DNA of 64,000 nucleotides from SZAS-103 sp038226665. Lineage in GTDB: Bacteria > Pseudomonadota > Gammaproteobacteria > Xanthomonadales > Xanthomonadaceae. This document shows positions 14,823 through 24,196 of the stretch, in pieces (the first letter of the stretch is position 1; every line of letters begins with the position of its first letter). The DNA lies in assembly GCA_038226665.1 (NCBI GenBank), contig JBBRQI010000005.1, forward strand, positions 1-64,000. Reading direction: 5' to 3'. The notes under the pieces were generated by a model. The model saw only the letters and a program-made list of their open reading frames with translations, ran no database searches and had not been told where the DNA came from. The translations under genes and the position numbers were made by a program.

Positions 14823-17450
14823 TTACCGCGTCGGCGAAACCTCGCGCAACAGCCGCGTCAGCAGGTCGTTCGCGTCGCGCGACTGCAACCGTCCACGCAA
14901 GGTTTCCAGGGCCTCGTGCGCAAGCGCATCGCGACCGCCCGACCAGCGTCGCCAACTTTCGAAACCGGACAGCAAACGTGCCCCGACTTGCGGATTGATG
15001 CCGTCGAGCATCGGCAGTTGCCCGGCGAGCAAGGCATACCCCGCACCATCCGCGCGATGGAATGCGGTCGGATTCATCCGCGAGAAACTGCCGAGAACCG
15101 CGCGCACGCGATTGGGGTTGGTCGGTGTCCACCACGGCGATTCCAGCAACGCCTGCACGCGGTCCACGGCATCTGCATGCGGTCGGGTCGACGCGACTGC
15201 GAGCCATTTGTCGGTGACCAGCGGATCGTCGCGATGGCGTTCGGCGAATGTGTCCTGCACCTGCGCGGCCATCGGTGCGTCGGCGTGCACGATGCAACGC
15301 AATGCACCGAGTCGGTCGGTCATTCGTGTCGCATCATGGAACTGCGCAGTCGCGAGCGCGCTACCAGGATCGATTTCAGTCAGCCATGCCAGGCACATGT
15401 TGCGCAACCGGCGCGCACCCATCGCGCGGCCATCGAGCCCGTGTGCGGCAAGCACTGCGAGCGCGTCATAGCGCTTGCGCAAGCGCGCGGCATGCGTCTG
15501 CGCAAGCCTGTGCAGCAAGCCCGCCCGCGATGCCAGTACCGCGTCGATGTCGATCACCGCCATCGCATCGGCGAGCGTGTCGAAATCAGGCAACTGCATG
15601 CATTCGGCGACGAAGGCCGGATCGGCCGCGTCGTCGTCGATCAGCTCGCCGATGGCCAGCGACAGCGCCGCCTCTGCCTCCGTGCTTGCGTCGAATTTCC
15701 GCAGCAGCACGCCAAGCGCGAGACGTTGCAGCATGTCCCAGCGATTGATGCCGTCGCGTTCGCACCGCGCGAGTCGCGCCAGCGCGTCGGGCGTGTAGTC
15801 AAAGTGCAGCTTCACCGGCGCGCTGAAGCCCTGGTTGAACGAAGGCAGCGGGCGTCCGCGCAAGCCCTCAAAGGTCAACGTGTGGTTCTCGCCAGTCAAT
15901 TCGATCAAATCGCCGCGCACCACCGCATCGCCGCTCGGCCGCGCATCGATACGACTGCCATCTGCCGCGTACAACGCGCAGCGCAACGGAATCAGCAACG
16001 GTAGCGCATCGGCGCCAGCGGTCGGTGACTGGCGCTGGATGAAGCGCAATGTATAGCGGCCGTCTTCGTACGCATCCGCAACATCGATCTCCGGCGTGCC
16101 CGCCTGCTCGTACCAGTGCGCGAATTGCGCGAGGTCGCGGCCCGATGCCTGCGCATGCGCGTCGAGGAAATTCTCGATCGTCGCCGCGCGCCCGTCGTTG
16201 TCGGCGAAGTAACGATCCATGCCGGCGCGGAAGGTTTCTTCGCCCAGCAATGTATGCAGCATGCGCACGATCTCGGCGCCCTTTTCGTACACGGTGAGCG
16301 TATAGAAATTGTTGATCTCGCGATAGCGCGTCGGCCGCACCGGATGCGCGAGCACACCGGTGTCCTCGGCAAACTGGCGCGAACGCAGCAGGCGCACGTC
16401 CTCGATGCGCTTGACCTCGCGCGAATGCAGGTCCGACACGAACTCCTGATCGCGGAAAACCGTCAGGCCTTCCTTCAACGCAAGCTGGAACCAGTCGCGC
16501 AGGGTGACGCGGTTGCCCGACCAGTTGTGGAAATATTCGTGGCCGATCACCGATTCGATGCCTTGGTAATCGGCATCGGTCGCGCTGTCCTCGTCGGCGA
16601 GGATGTAGCGCGCGTTGAAGATGTTGAGGCCCTTGTTCTCCATCGCGCCCATGGTGAAATCCTGGGCGGCGACGATGTTGAACATGTCGAGATCGTAGCA
16701 GCGGCCGAAGCGTCGCTCGTCCCAGCGCAGCGCGCGTTCGACTGCGCCGAGCGCGAACGCGCAGCGTGCGACATCGCTCTGCGCGGCCCAGACTTGCAGA
16801 CGCACCATGCGGCCTTCGGTGGTGACGATGTCCTTGCCGACGCAGTCGAGCCGTCCCGCAACCAGCGCGAACAAATAGCTGGGCGTCGGATGCGGGTTTT
16901 CCCAGACGGCCTCATGGCGGCCATCGCCGAGATCGTCTTGCGAAACAGGATTGCCGTTCGCAAGAAGTATCGGGTATTGGGCACGCTTGGCGCGCAACGC
17001 GATCTTCCACGTCGGCATCACATCGGGGCGATCGGTGAACCAGGTGATACGCCGAAAACCCTCGGCCTCGCACTGGGTCAGCAACGTGTCGCCGCTGCGG
17101 TACAGGCCCTGCAACTGGGTATTGCGCGATGGGGCGATGCGCACGCGGGTTTCGAGCACGCAAGCGGCATCGATGCGCTCGATCGTCAGGCGGTTGTCCT
17201 CGATGCGGTACTGCGTGGCATCCAATGACCTGCCGTCGAGCGCGATCGCGAGCAGTTCCAGGTCCTCACCGTCAAGCACGAGCGCTGTTCGGGGTTGTGC
17301 GGGATCCGGGCTCAGCTGCAGGCGCGCGGACACCTCGCTCGCGTCGGCGTCGAGGTCGAAGCACAACTCGGCGTGGGTGATACGCCAGGCTGGGGCACGG
17401 TAATGGGACAGGTAGACATCGGCATGGCCGTCTGGCCGGGAATCGGGCAT
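14823..17450 (-). CDS. pepN: Aminopeptidase N
   Basis: M1-family zinc aminopeptidase, cytoplasmic, removing N-terminal residues from peptides. The signature GAMEN appears in FTMGAMENKGLNIFN, and the zinc motif in VIGHEYFHNWSGNRV, with the third ligand Glu in LKEGLTVFRDQEF. The PepN-specific C-terminal helical domains follow, with LPSFNQGFSAPVKL and MNPTAFHRADGAGY. I chose the start at MPDSRPDGHADVYLSHYRAP, giving 875 residues against 870 in E. coli. A longer frame to 17555 overlaps the divergent neighbour and looks non-coding. Confidence 0.96.
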   Translation of the reverse strand: MPDSRPDGHADVYLSHYRAPAWRITHAELCFDLDADASEVSARLQLSPDPAQPRTALVLDGEDLELLAIALDGRSLDATQYRIEDNRLTIERIDAACVLETRVRIAPSRNTQLQGLYRSGDTLLTQCEAEGFRRITWFTDRPDVMPTWKIALRAKRAQYPILLANGNPVSQDDLGDGRHEAVWENPHPTPSYLFALVAGRLDCVGKDIVTTEGRMVRLQVWAAQSDVARCAFALGAVERALRWDERRFGRCYDLDMFNIVAAQDFTMGAMENKGLNIFNARYILADEDSATDADYQGIESVIGHEYFHNWSGNRVTLRDWFQLALKEGLTVFRDQEFVSDLHSREVKRIEDVRLLRSRQFAEDTGVLAHPVRPTRYREINNFYTLTVYEKGAEIVRMLHTLLGEETFRAGMDRYFADNDGRAATIENFLDAHAQASGRDLAQFAHWYEQAGTPEIDVADAYEDGRYTLRFIQRQSPTAGADALPLLIPLRCALYAADGSRIDARPSGDAVVRGDLIELTGENHTLTFEGLRGRPLPSFNQGFSAPVKLHFDYTPDALARLARCERDGINRWDMLQRLALGVLLRKFDASTEAEAALSLAIGELIDDDAADPAFVAECMQLPDFDTLADAMAVIDIDAVLASRAGLLHRLAQTHAARLRKRYDALAVLAAHGLDGRAMGARRLRNMCLAWLTEIDPGSALATAQFHDATRMTDRLGALRCIVHADAPMAAQVQDTFAERHRDDPLVTDKWLAVASTRPHADAVDRVQALLESPWWTPTNPNRVRAVLGSFSRMNPTAFHRADGAGYALLAGQLPMLDGINPQVGARLLSGFESWRRWSGGRDALAHEALETLRGRLQSRDANDLLTRLLREVSPTR

Positions 17451-17536
17451 ACAGGAATCCGGGGGAACTGGGCGCTGCGACGCGGCGGCTAGGCTAGCAT
17501 GCGCGGGATGGAGCCAATCCGACGTACGTCGCAAAA

Positions 17537-18535
17537 ATGACCAGCCGCGAAACACCCAATCCGGAGTTAGTTATTTCGAAGTCGGTCGGTCCGGATTCGA
17601 TCGACTCTGATTCGATCAACCTGGGCTCGATCGAGCAAGCTGCTGCACGCATCGCGCACCACGCGCACGTCACGCCGGTGCTGCGCTCGGGGAGTCTGGA
17701 CGCACTGGCTGGCTGCACGCTGCTTTTCAAATGCGAAAACTTCCAGCGCGCTGGCGCATTCAAGTTCCGCGGTGCCTGCAACGCGGTGAGGTCCTTGTCC
17801 GATGCCGTGGCGATGCACGGCGTGGTTACGCATTCTTCGGGCAATCATGGTGCGGCACTCGCATTGGCGGCGCGCGATCGTGGCATTCCAGCGCACGTTG
17901 TCGTGCCCGAAGGCGCAGTCGCATCCAAGCTCGCCGCAATCCGGGCCTATGGCGCGACATTGCACGCTTGCGCGCCGACGATGGCCGCGCGCGAATCCGA
18001 ATGCGCGCGCGTGCAGGCCGAAATCGGCGCCGAAATCGTGCATCCGTTCACCGATCCGCGCGTGATCGCCGGGCAAGGCACGGCCGCGCTGGAGTTATTG
18101 CGCGAAACCGGTACGCTGGATGCGTTGATCGCTCCGATCGGCGGCGGCGGCTTGATCGGCGGCAGCGCGATCGTCGCGCGCGCGCATTCGGCCGACATGT
18201 TGCTATTCGCCGCCGAACCATCCGGTGCCGCCGATGCTTACGAATCGCTGCGGCAAGGCCGGCGCATCACCGACATCGTTCCGCATACCATCGCCGACGG
18301 CCTGCGCGGCACCATTGGCGCGATCAATCTCGAACTGTTGCAACGGCATCGCGTCGAGGTGCTGCTCGTCGATGAAAATGAGATCCTCGACGCGATGCGG
18401 CTGCTGTCCGAGCGCCTGAAGATCGTCGTCGAGCCATCCAGCGCGGTCGTGTTCGCCGCTGTGCTGCGCCATCGCGAGCGCTTTGCGGGGCTGCGTGTCG
18501 GAGCCATCCTTTCCGGCGGCAACACCGCCGACTGA
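17537..18535 (+). CDS. Threonine dehydratase / serine racemase family PLP enzyme
   Basis: 332-residue fold-type II PLP enzyme. The Schiff-base lysine lies in AGAFKFRGACNAV, the phosphate-binding glycine loop is IGGGGLIGGSAIV, the substrate loop is SSGNHGAALALAA, and the C-terminus has GAILSGGNTAD. There is no ACT regulatory domain, so it resembles catabolic threonine dehydratase or serine racemase rather than biosynthetic IlvA. The exact reaction (L-threonine or L-serine deamination, or racemisation) cannot be told from sequence. The first 30 residues are acidic and repetitive (GPDSIDSDSINLGSIE), so the true start could be internal. It is divergent from pepN with about 85 bases between starts. 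Confidence 0.88.
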   Translation: MTSRETPNPELVISKSVGPDSIDSDSINLGSIEQAAARIAHHAHVTPVLRSGSLDALAGCTLLFKCENFQRAGAFKFRGACNAVRSLSDAVAMHGVVTHSSGNHGAALALAARDRGIPAHVVVPEGAVASKLAAIRAYGATLHACAPTMAARESECARVQAEIGAEIVHPFTDPRVIAGQGTAALELLRETGTLDALIAPIGGGGLIGGSAIVARAHSADMLLFAAEPSGAADAYESLRQGRRITDIVPHTIADGLRGTIGAINLELLQRHRVEVLLVDENEILDAMRLLSERLKIVVEPSSAVVFAAVLRHRERFAGLRVGAILSGGNTAD

Positions 18536-18612
18536 ATCAAGCCATCCGCCATGCATGCGGCGTCCGCGTGCTTTCTGGCACACTTGCGCGCAACGCCGCC
18601 AGGAAACACGCC

Positions 18613-19137
18613 ATGAGCTCGTTGCCACCAAACCCAACCCAGGAAACCGTGGTCTGGTCGGGCACGCCGTCGCAGAAAAACAATCTCGGAATTTTCATGC
18701 TGTGCGCGTTGATTGCGGTGGTGATCGTGGTTGCCGCGATCAAGCTGGATGCGTCCGCATACGCGCACTACCTTTATGTCCTGCTGCTGCTGCCGATCGT
18801 GCTGGCCGGATGGCATTGGCTGATGACCAACAGCCGTGTGTACACATTGACCGACCAGCGCATGAAGATCCAGCGCGGCGTGCTCACCCACGTCACCGAC
18901 AATGTCGAACTGTACCGGGTGAAGGACTCGCACTTCACGCAGACGTTTGTGCAGCGCCTGCTCGGTATCGGCACGATCGTGTTGCGCACGACCCAGGACA
19001 ACTCCCCGCAGGTGATGCTCGACGGCATGAACGATCCGTCGGCGTTGTGGGAGCGCATCCGTGCGCTGGTCGAGGCGCGACGCGATGCCAAGGGCGTGCG
19101 CGAGATCGACATGAACGCCGAGCCTGGCCCGCATTGA
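18613..19137 (+). CDS. PH-domain membrane protein (bPH2 type)
   Basis: 174 residues. Two transmembrane helices lie at about 20-42 and 52-68 (IFMLCALIAVVIVVAA and YVLLLLPIVLAGWHWL). A bacterial PH-like domain follows: SRVYTLTDQRMKIQRGVLT, then VELYRVKDSHFTQTFVQRLLGIGTI and RTTQDNSPQVML. This arrangement matches the YdbS/YdbT-like bPH_2 family of inner-membrane proteins, whose role is largely unknown. The start was set at MSSLPPNPTQE; the frame opens 15 codons earlier. It stands alone with no obvious partner. Confidence 0.82.
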   Translation: MSSLPPNPTQETVVWSGTPSQKNNLGIFMLCALIAVVIVVAAIKLDASAYAHYLYVLLLLPIVLAGWHWLMTNSRVYTLTDQRMKIQRGVLTHVTDNVELYRVKDSHFTQTFVQRLLGIGTIVLRTTQDNSPQVMLDGMNDPSALWERIRALVEARRDAKGVREIDMNAEPGPH

Positions 19138-19234
19138 GCGGGGTCTGTTGGCTTGTCATCCCAACGATTTTCAACTGCGCTAGCCGGTCAATGACGAACA
19201 GAAGCATCTCACTTCGAGTTCGAGACAGGTTCAA

Positions 19235-20125
19235 TCAATTTCCGCGTCGCCGGATCGGAATCGCACTCAGCGGTACCCGCGCGATCTCGCCGTCGTCTTC
19301 GCGGATCGGCTGGCCAGGCCGCGGCGCGAAGGCCTGCGCGTAAATCACTTCCCACGTGCTCGGCAACACGCCGTCGCGACGCAGCGTTTCGTACGCATCG
19401 AACACGCGCTGCATGCGCGCCTTGCCCATCAGCGAACGCCTCCGGTCGGCGCGTGCGTTGTGCGCGCCGAGCGCGCGCAGTTCGCGCATCAGCGTCGGCA
19501 CGTCCCGGTAGGTCAATGTGAAATGGTCGCGATGCAGTACCGGATCGCGGAAACCCGCTGCCTGCAGTGCATCGCCGACCTGCTGGATCTGCGCGAACGG
19601 CGTGACCGGATCGCCGGCATCGGCTCGCGCGAATGCGTCGCGCAATTCGGTCAGCGTGTCCGGCCCGAAGGTCGAGAACAGCAGCAAGCCATTCGGGCGC
19701 AGCACGCGGCGGAACCCGATCAGCGCGCGCGGCAGGTCCGCAACCCACTGCAGGCACAAGCTGGAAAACAGCAGGTCGGCGCTGTCGTCGACGAATGGCA
19801 GCACTGCGACATCCGCGCAGACCGGTTGCACCGCGCGTCGCGCCGGCTTCCACCATGGTTTGCTCGCGCCCAGCCTGCGCAGCATCGGCAGCGCGAAGTC
19901 CACCGCAAGCACATCCCCCTTTGGCCACTGCTTGTGCATTATCTGTGCCGCGCTACCCGGCCCGCAGCCAAGGTCAAGCACGCGCGCTGGTTCGCGCTGG
20001 CCGAGCGCGTCGCGTTGTTCCAGCAGGCGCGACGCGACCTCGCGTTGCAGCGCGGCGACTGCCTCGTAGCCATCGGCCGCGCGACCGAAGGCGCGACGCA
20101 GGCGTGGCGCGTCGATCTCGCTCAT
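19235..20125 (-). CDS. bioC: Malonyl-ACP O-methyltransferase BioC
   Basis: SAM-dependent methyltransferase that caps malonyl-ACP so that the fatty-acid machinery can build the pimeloyl chain of biotin. Class I fold: ARVLDLGCGPGSAAQ (motif I), then LLFSSLCLQWVADL, a BioC-characteristic block, and VLRPNGLLLFSTFGPDTL. The N-terminus (RLRRAFGRAADGYEAVAALQ) also fits the family. Length 296, somewhat above the usual 250-290. The start overlaps the bioH stop in ATGA, so it is translationally coupled at the end of bioB-bioF-bioH-bioC. Confidence 0.93.
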   Translation of the reverse strand: MSEIDAPRLRRAFGRAADGYEAVAALQREVASRLLEQRDALGQREPARVLDLGCGPGSAAQIMHKQWPKGDVLAVDFALPMLRRLGASKPWWKPARRAVQPVCADVAVLPFVDDSADLLFSSLCLQWVADLPRALIGFRRVLRPNGLLLFSTFGPDTLTELRDAFARADAGDPVTPFAQIQQVGDALQAAGFRDPVLHRDHFTLTYRDVPTLMRELRALGAHNARADRRRSLMGKARMQRVFDAYETLRRDGVLPSTWEVIYAQAFAPRPGQPIREDDGEIARVPLSAIPIRRRGN

Positions 20126-20931
20126 GCACGCATCTCGGCGTGCGTTGAGTAGTCGCGCGCGCCTTCTTCAATGGCTGCATCATCAAGAAACGCTAGCATC
20201 GCATCGGCCAACGTGTCGGCGTGGGTGAGGAATGGCGCGTGGCCGGTATCGAAACGATGGGTGGATGCGTGCGGCGTCAGGGCTGCTGCAGCCGCGACGG
20301 CGCGCCAGTCGACGAGGCGATCACGGCGCGCGCCGATCCACAGGCTTGGCACGGATAACGTTGGCAGCATCGAACGCAGATCGCAGGTTTCCAGCAGGTT
20401 CAATCCATCGGCAAGCGTGGCCGGCGCAGGTTCGCCATGCGCGAACGCTTCGGCACGCAAGGTGCGCAACTCGGCGACGGTGCGCTCGCAACCGAGTGTT
20501 TCCAGTGCAAGGAAGCGATCGAGCGTTCCACGATAATCTCCGCCCAGATCCGCGCCGAATTGCTTGAACACCGAGACATCCATTCCGTGCGGCCAATCGT
20601 CGGCGCGCACGAAACGCGGCGTCGAACACAGCATGATCAATGCATCGACATGCGCGGGTCGCGTCGCGGCTGCATGCAGCGCGAACAATCCACCCAGGGA
20701 CCAACCCAGCCACGGCGCGCGCAGCGTCTGCGCTGCGATCGCGGCGACGCAGGATTCGAGTTCCAGCGGCGTTGCATCGTCACGGCTGCGGCCATGCCCG
20801 GGCAGGTCTACAAGATGCAGTGTGCGATGAGGAGCGAGACGATCGAGCAGCGCGCCGAACAATCCCGAATGCATCGCCCACCCGTGGATCAGGACCAGTG
20901 GCGGCCCGTCGCCGCGCGTTGCGATGTGCAT
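20122..20931 (-). CDS. bioH: Pimeloyl-ACP methyl ester carboxylesterase BioH
   Basis: Alpha/beta hydrolase that removes the methyl ester once the pimeloyl chain is complete. It has the oxyanion block LVLIHGWAMHSGLF, nucleophile elbow GWSLGGLFAL (the S in GWSLGG), an acidic residue in GARRDRLVDW and a histidine in FDTGHAPFLTH. At 269 residues it is close to E. coli BioH (256). The lid region is cysteine/proline-bearing, as in BioH. Its start overlaps the bioF stop by one base (TGATG) and its stop overlaps bioC. Confidence 0.92.
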   Translation of the reverse strand: MHIATRGDGPPLVLIHGWAMHSGLFGALLDRLAPHRTLHLVDLPGHGRSRDDATPLELESCVAAIAAQTLRAPWLGWSLGGLFALHAAATRPAHVDALIMLCSTPRFVRADDWPHGMDVSVFKQFGADLGGDYRGTLDRFLALETLGCERTVAELRTLRAEAFAHGEPAPATLADGLNLLETCDLRSMLPTLSVPSLWIGARRDRLVDWRAVAAAAALTPHASTHRFDTGHAPFLTHADTLADAMLAFLDDAAIEEGARDYSTHAEMRA

Positions 20932-22172
20932 CAGCCGGATTCCGAAATCGCTTGTCCTGTGGCGCGCTCCGCAAGGATCGGCGCCAGAGGCTCGAGCGCG
21001 TCGAGCAGCGCGTCGACATCCTGGTTCTCGTGCGAAACGGTGAGAGTGATGCGCAGGCGCGCGCTGCCTGCGGGCACGGTCGGCGGACGGATCGCCGCGA
21101 CCAGGAAACCGCGCGCTTCAAGATCGCGCGCGACTTTCAGCGCGAACGTGTTGTCGCCGATCGGCAACGGCTGGATCGGGGTCTGCGAATCGAGCAGGCG
21201 CAGGCTGCGTTCGCGCGCGCCGCGCCGGAAGCGTTCAATCAGCGCCGCCAGTTTCACCCGCCGCCAAGCATCCTGCCGCGCGAGCTTGACCGCCGCGAGC
21301 GAGGCGACCGCGAGCGCCGGCGGCAACGCGGTCGTGTAGAGATAGGGACGAGCGGTTTGCGCGATATGTTCGATCACCGCGTATTGCCCGACCAGCAACG
21401 CGCCGTAACTGCCCAGTGCCTTGCCAAGCGTGACCAGCAACAGCGGCGCATCGTCGGGGCCGAGCCCGGCGGCTGCCGCGCTGCCGCGTCCATCAGGACC
21501 GATCACGCCGACCGCATGCGCTTCGTCCACGTACAACAAGCCTTGCTGCTCGCGCGCGATCACGGCAAGTTCGGCGAGCGGCGCGACATCGCCGTCCATG
21601 CTGAACACGCCATCGGTCGCGATCATCAACGCGCCGCCAGCGCGCGTTTCGGATTGCCTGCGCGCAGCCTCGGCATCGGCGTGCGGATAACGCACGAGTT
21701 GCGACTTCGCGAGGCGCGCACCATCGATCAGGCTCGCGTGGTTGAGCTTGTCCTGCAGGCACACGTCGCCAGGCCGCAGCAACGACTGCGCGACCGCAAG
21801 GTTCGCCAGATATCCCGATCCGAACAACAGCGCGCGCGGATAACCGAGCCAGTCGGCGACCGCACGCTCGAGCGCGGAATGCTCGGCATGGTGGCCGCAG
21901 ACCAGATGCGATGCGCCGGCGCCGATCCCGCAATTCTGCGCTGCGACCTGCATCGCACTGACCATCGCCGGATGGTGGGCGAGGCCGAGGTAATCGTTGC
22001 TGCTGAAATTGATCAGGCGCTGCCCGTCGGACAGCACGCGTGCGTCCTTGCGCTGGGTCAGCTCACGCCGATGGCGCACCAGATCCAGTTCGACGCGCTG
22101 TTCGGCGGCCTCCTGCAAACGCTGGTGGATGCTGACCCGCTTGTCGACGACCCTGTCGTTGTCCGTGCTCAT
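20931..22172 (-). CDS. bioF: 8-amino-7-oxononanoate synthase
   Basis: PLP-dependent alpha-oxoamine synthase joining pimeloyl-ACP and L-alanine, the first step of biotin ring assembly. Key segments: NFSSNDYLGLAHHP, GAGASHLVCGHHAEH, DKLNHASLIDGARL, YVDEAHAVGVIGPDGRG and the PLP-lysine motif LLVTLGKALGSYGALL. From MSTDNDRVV it has 413 residues. The frame is open further, and an ATG at 22322 overlaps the bioB stop in ATGA, giving a 463-residue form with a 50-residue Ser/Arg-rich extension. That upstream stretch looks less coding-like, so I keep the shorter form. Confidence 0.93.
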   Translation of the reverse strand: MSTDNDRVVDKRVSIHQRLQEAAEQRVELDLVRHRRELTQRKDARVLSDGQRLINFSSNDYLGLAHHPAMVSAMQVAAQNCGIGAGASHLVCGHHAEHSALERAVADWLGYPRALLFGSGYLANLAVAQSLLRPGDVCLQDKLNHASLIDGARLAKSQLVRYPHADAEAARRQSETRAGGALMIATDGVFSMDGDVAPLAELAVIAREQQGLLYVDEAHAVGVIGPDGRGSAAAAGLGPDDAPLLLVTLGKALGSYGALLVGQYAVIEHIAQTARPYLYTTALPPALAVASLAAVKLARQDAWRRVKLAALIERFRRGARERSLRLLDSQTPIQPLPIGDNTFALKVARDLEARGFLVAAIRPPTVPAGSARLRITLTVSHENQDVDALLDALEPLAPILAERATGQAISESG

Positions 22173-22318
22173 GACACGCCCCGTCAAACCGGCCCCTGTA
22201 ACCGATGATGCCGATGATGGAGCGGAAATCCGCTGCGAAAGCGAGACGCGTTGCGCGCTTCGCTCGAACTTGTCGGCCAGAGCCGACCGTTTGTCCGACA
22301 GGATGGCTTCGAAGGATT

Positions 22319-23383
22319 TCATGCCGCGCAAACGGATGCAGCGGCCGGCAGCAATACGTCGGCATGCACGGTCGTCGGTGCAGGTTCGATGGCGTCGATT
22401 TCCCCCGCTTCGATCGGCATCGGGCGCAATCCGAGCCTGGCGAACAACGCCTGGTCGCGCGCGACATCCGGATTGCCGGTGGTCAGCAGCCTCTCGCCGT
22501 AGAAGATCGAATTCGCGCCGGCGAGGAAGCACAGCGCCTGCAATTCATCGGGCATCGTTTCGCGGCCGGCCGACAATCGCACCATCGAACGCGGCATCAA
22601 AATTCGCGCGACTGCAATCGTGCGCACGAATTCAAACGGATCGATCTCGGCGGTGCCGGCCAGCGGCGTGCCGGGTACCTGCACAAGGCGGTTGATCGGC
22701 ACCGAATCCGGATGCGCGGGCAGGCTCGCGAGTGCGTGCAGCAGGCCGGCGCGTTGGTCGCGCGACTCGCCCATACCGATGATGCCGCCGCAGCAGGTCT
22801 TCATGCCCGCGGCGCGCACGTGTTCGAGCGTGTCGAGGCGATCCTGGAACTCGCGCGTGTGGATGATCTCGCCATAGAACTCGGGCGCGGTGTCGAGGTT
22901 GTGGTTGTAGTAATCGAGTCCCGCACACTTGAGCGCATCGGCCTGCTCGCCGGTGAGCATGCCGAGTGTCGCGCAAGTCTCCAGGCCCAGCGCCTTCACC
23001 GCCGACACCATCTCGGCGACTTTCGCGACATCGCGATCCTTCGGCGAACGCCACGCCGCGCCCATGCAGAAACGGCTCGCGCCGGCGGCCTTGGCCTCGC
23101 GCGCTTTTTCCAGCACGGCTGCGGTCGTCATCAATTTCTGCGCTTTCACGCCGGTCGCGTAGCGCGCGGCTTGCGGACAATACGCGCAGTCTTCGGGGCA
23201 GCCGCCAGTTTTCACCGACAACAGGGTCGAGACCTGGACTTCAGCCGGGTCGAAATGTTCGCGATGCACGCTGGCCGCGCGGAACACCAACTCGGTGAAC
23301 GGCAGCTCGAACAGTGCGCGCACGACTTCGCGGGAAGGCGCGCCGCCTTGAGTAGGGATGGGCTTTTGCGGGGTGGCTGGCAT
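22319..23383 (-). CDS. bioB: Biotin synthase
   Basis: Radical SAM enzyme inserting sulfur into dethiobiotin. The radical SAM cluster motif is GGCPEDCAYC (Cys62, Cys66, Cys69). The family blocks CMGAAWRSPKDRD, YYNHNLDTAPEFYGEI, KTCCGGIIGMGES and NSIFYGERLLTTGNP follow, including the arginine and cysteine ligands of the auxiliary [2Fe-2S] cluster. The 354 residues match the E. coli enzyme (346). It is the first gene of the leftward biotin cluster and divergent from comF. bioA and bioD are not in this window. Confidence 0.97.
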   Translation of the reverse strand: MPATPQKPIPTQGGAPSREVVRALFELPFTELVFRAASVHREHFDPAEVQVSTLLSVKTGGCPEDCAYCPQAARYATGVKAQKLMTTAAVLEKAREAKAAGASRFCMGAAWRSPKDRDVAKVAEMVSAVKALGLETCATLGMLTGEQADALKCAGLDYYNHNLDTAPEFYGEIIHTREFQDRLDTLEHVRAAGMKTCCGGIIGMGESRDQRAGLLHALASLPAHPDSVPINRLVQVPGTPLAGTAEIDPFEFVRTIAVARILMPRSMVRLSAGRETMPDELQALCFLAGANSIFYGERLLTTGNPDVARDQALFARLGLRPMPIEAGEIDAIEPAPTTVHADVLLPAAASVCAA

Positions 23384-23459
23384 GACGGTCTCGCGGCTGG
23401 CACTGTGTCAGTACGCCAGTCTGGGAACGCTGCGGATGCCTGTCAACTCGAATGCCATC

Positions 23460-24176
23460 ATGGAAGTTGACGGATGGTTTGCGCGGCTCGGCCGCGTGCT
23501 GTTGCCACTGCGCTGCCTCGTGTGCGGCGAGGCCGGCGTCCATTGCCACGATCTGTGCGCGCCATGCCAACGTGGGTTGCCATGGAACCGATCGGCGTGC
23601 GCGCGGTGCGGGCTGCCGATGCCGGAACCCGTCGCGTCCTGCGGGCGCTGCCTGAAAAAACCGCCGTCACTGGATCGCACGCATGCCGCGTTTCGTTATG
23701 GTTTTCCGGTCGATAACTTGCTGCCACGCTTCAAGTTCCACCACGATCTCGCCGCTGGTCGCGAACTTGCCGAGGCGATGCACACGATGTTGAAGGATGC
23801 GATGGCGAACGCTGGCGAACATCCGCAGGCCCTGATCGCCGTTCCATTGCATCCGAAACGCCTGCGCCGGCGCGGCTACAACCAGGCGCTCGAACTCGCG
23901 AAGCCCTTGTCCAAGGCATTCGCAATCCCGCTGCTGCGCGACGGCCTGCGCCGCCTCCGCGACATCGCCCCGCAAAGCGACCTCGGCGCACTCGCGCGTC
24001 GCCGCAATCCGCGCGGTGCTTTCGCGATCGGCGACGCCGCGTTGCCCGCGCATGTCGCGCTCGTCGACGACGTGATGACGACCGGCGCGACCTTGTACGA
24101 ATGCGCGCGCGTACTCAAGGGCGCCGGCGTTCAACGCGTGGATGCGTGGGTCGCGGCGCGGGTGCCGCGGAGCTAG
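23460..24176 (+). CDS. comF: ComF family phosphoribosyltransferase-like protein
   Basis: 238 residues. An N-terminal zinc-binding double-cysteine region (LRCLVCGEAGVHCHDLCAPC, then CARCGLPM and CGRCLKK) precedes a type I phosphoribosyltransferase-like domain with IAVPLHPKRLRRRGYNQ and the PRPP loop ALVDDVMTTGATL. ComF/GntX-type proteins are linked to DNA uptake and use in competence; the enzymatic substrate is not established. I set the start at MEVDGWFARLG; ATGs at 23436 and 23358 are possible but lie closer to the divergent bioB promoter. Confidence 0.9.
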   Translation: MEVDGWFARLGRVLLPLRCLVCGEAGVHCHDLCAPCQRGLPWNRSACARCGLPMPEPVASCGRCLKKPPSLDRTHAAFRYGFPVDNLLPRFKFHHDLAAGRELAEAMHTMLKDAMANAGEHPQALIAVPLHPKRLRRRGYNQALELAKPLSKAFAIPLLRDGLRRLRDIAPQSDLGALARRRNPRGAFAIGDAALPAHVALVDDVMTTGATLYECARVLKGAGVQRVDAWVAARVPRS

Positions 24177-24196
24177 GGAGAAATTAGCCGAGCATT

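Noticed and set aside
14728..15297. Long upstream extension of the small lipoprotein frame
   Set aside because: It overlaps pepN and would displace an ideal lipoprotein signal. The ATG at the lipobox signal is convincing.
20640..22208. 522-codon open frame antisense to bioF and bioH
   Set aside because: A high-GC shadow. The product is Arg/Ala-rich without domains, while the opposite strand carries clear biotin enzymes.
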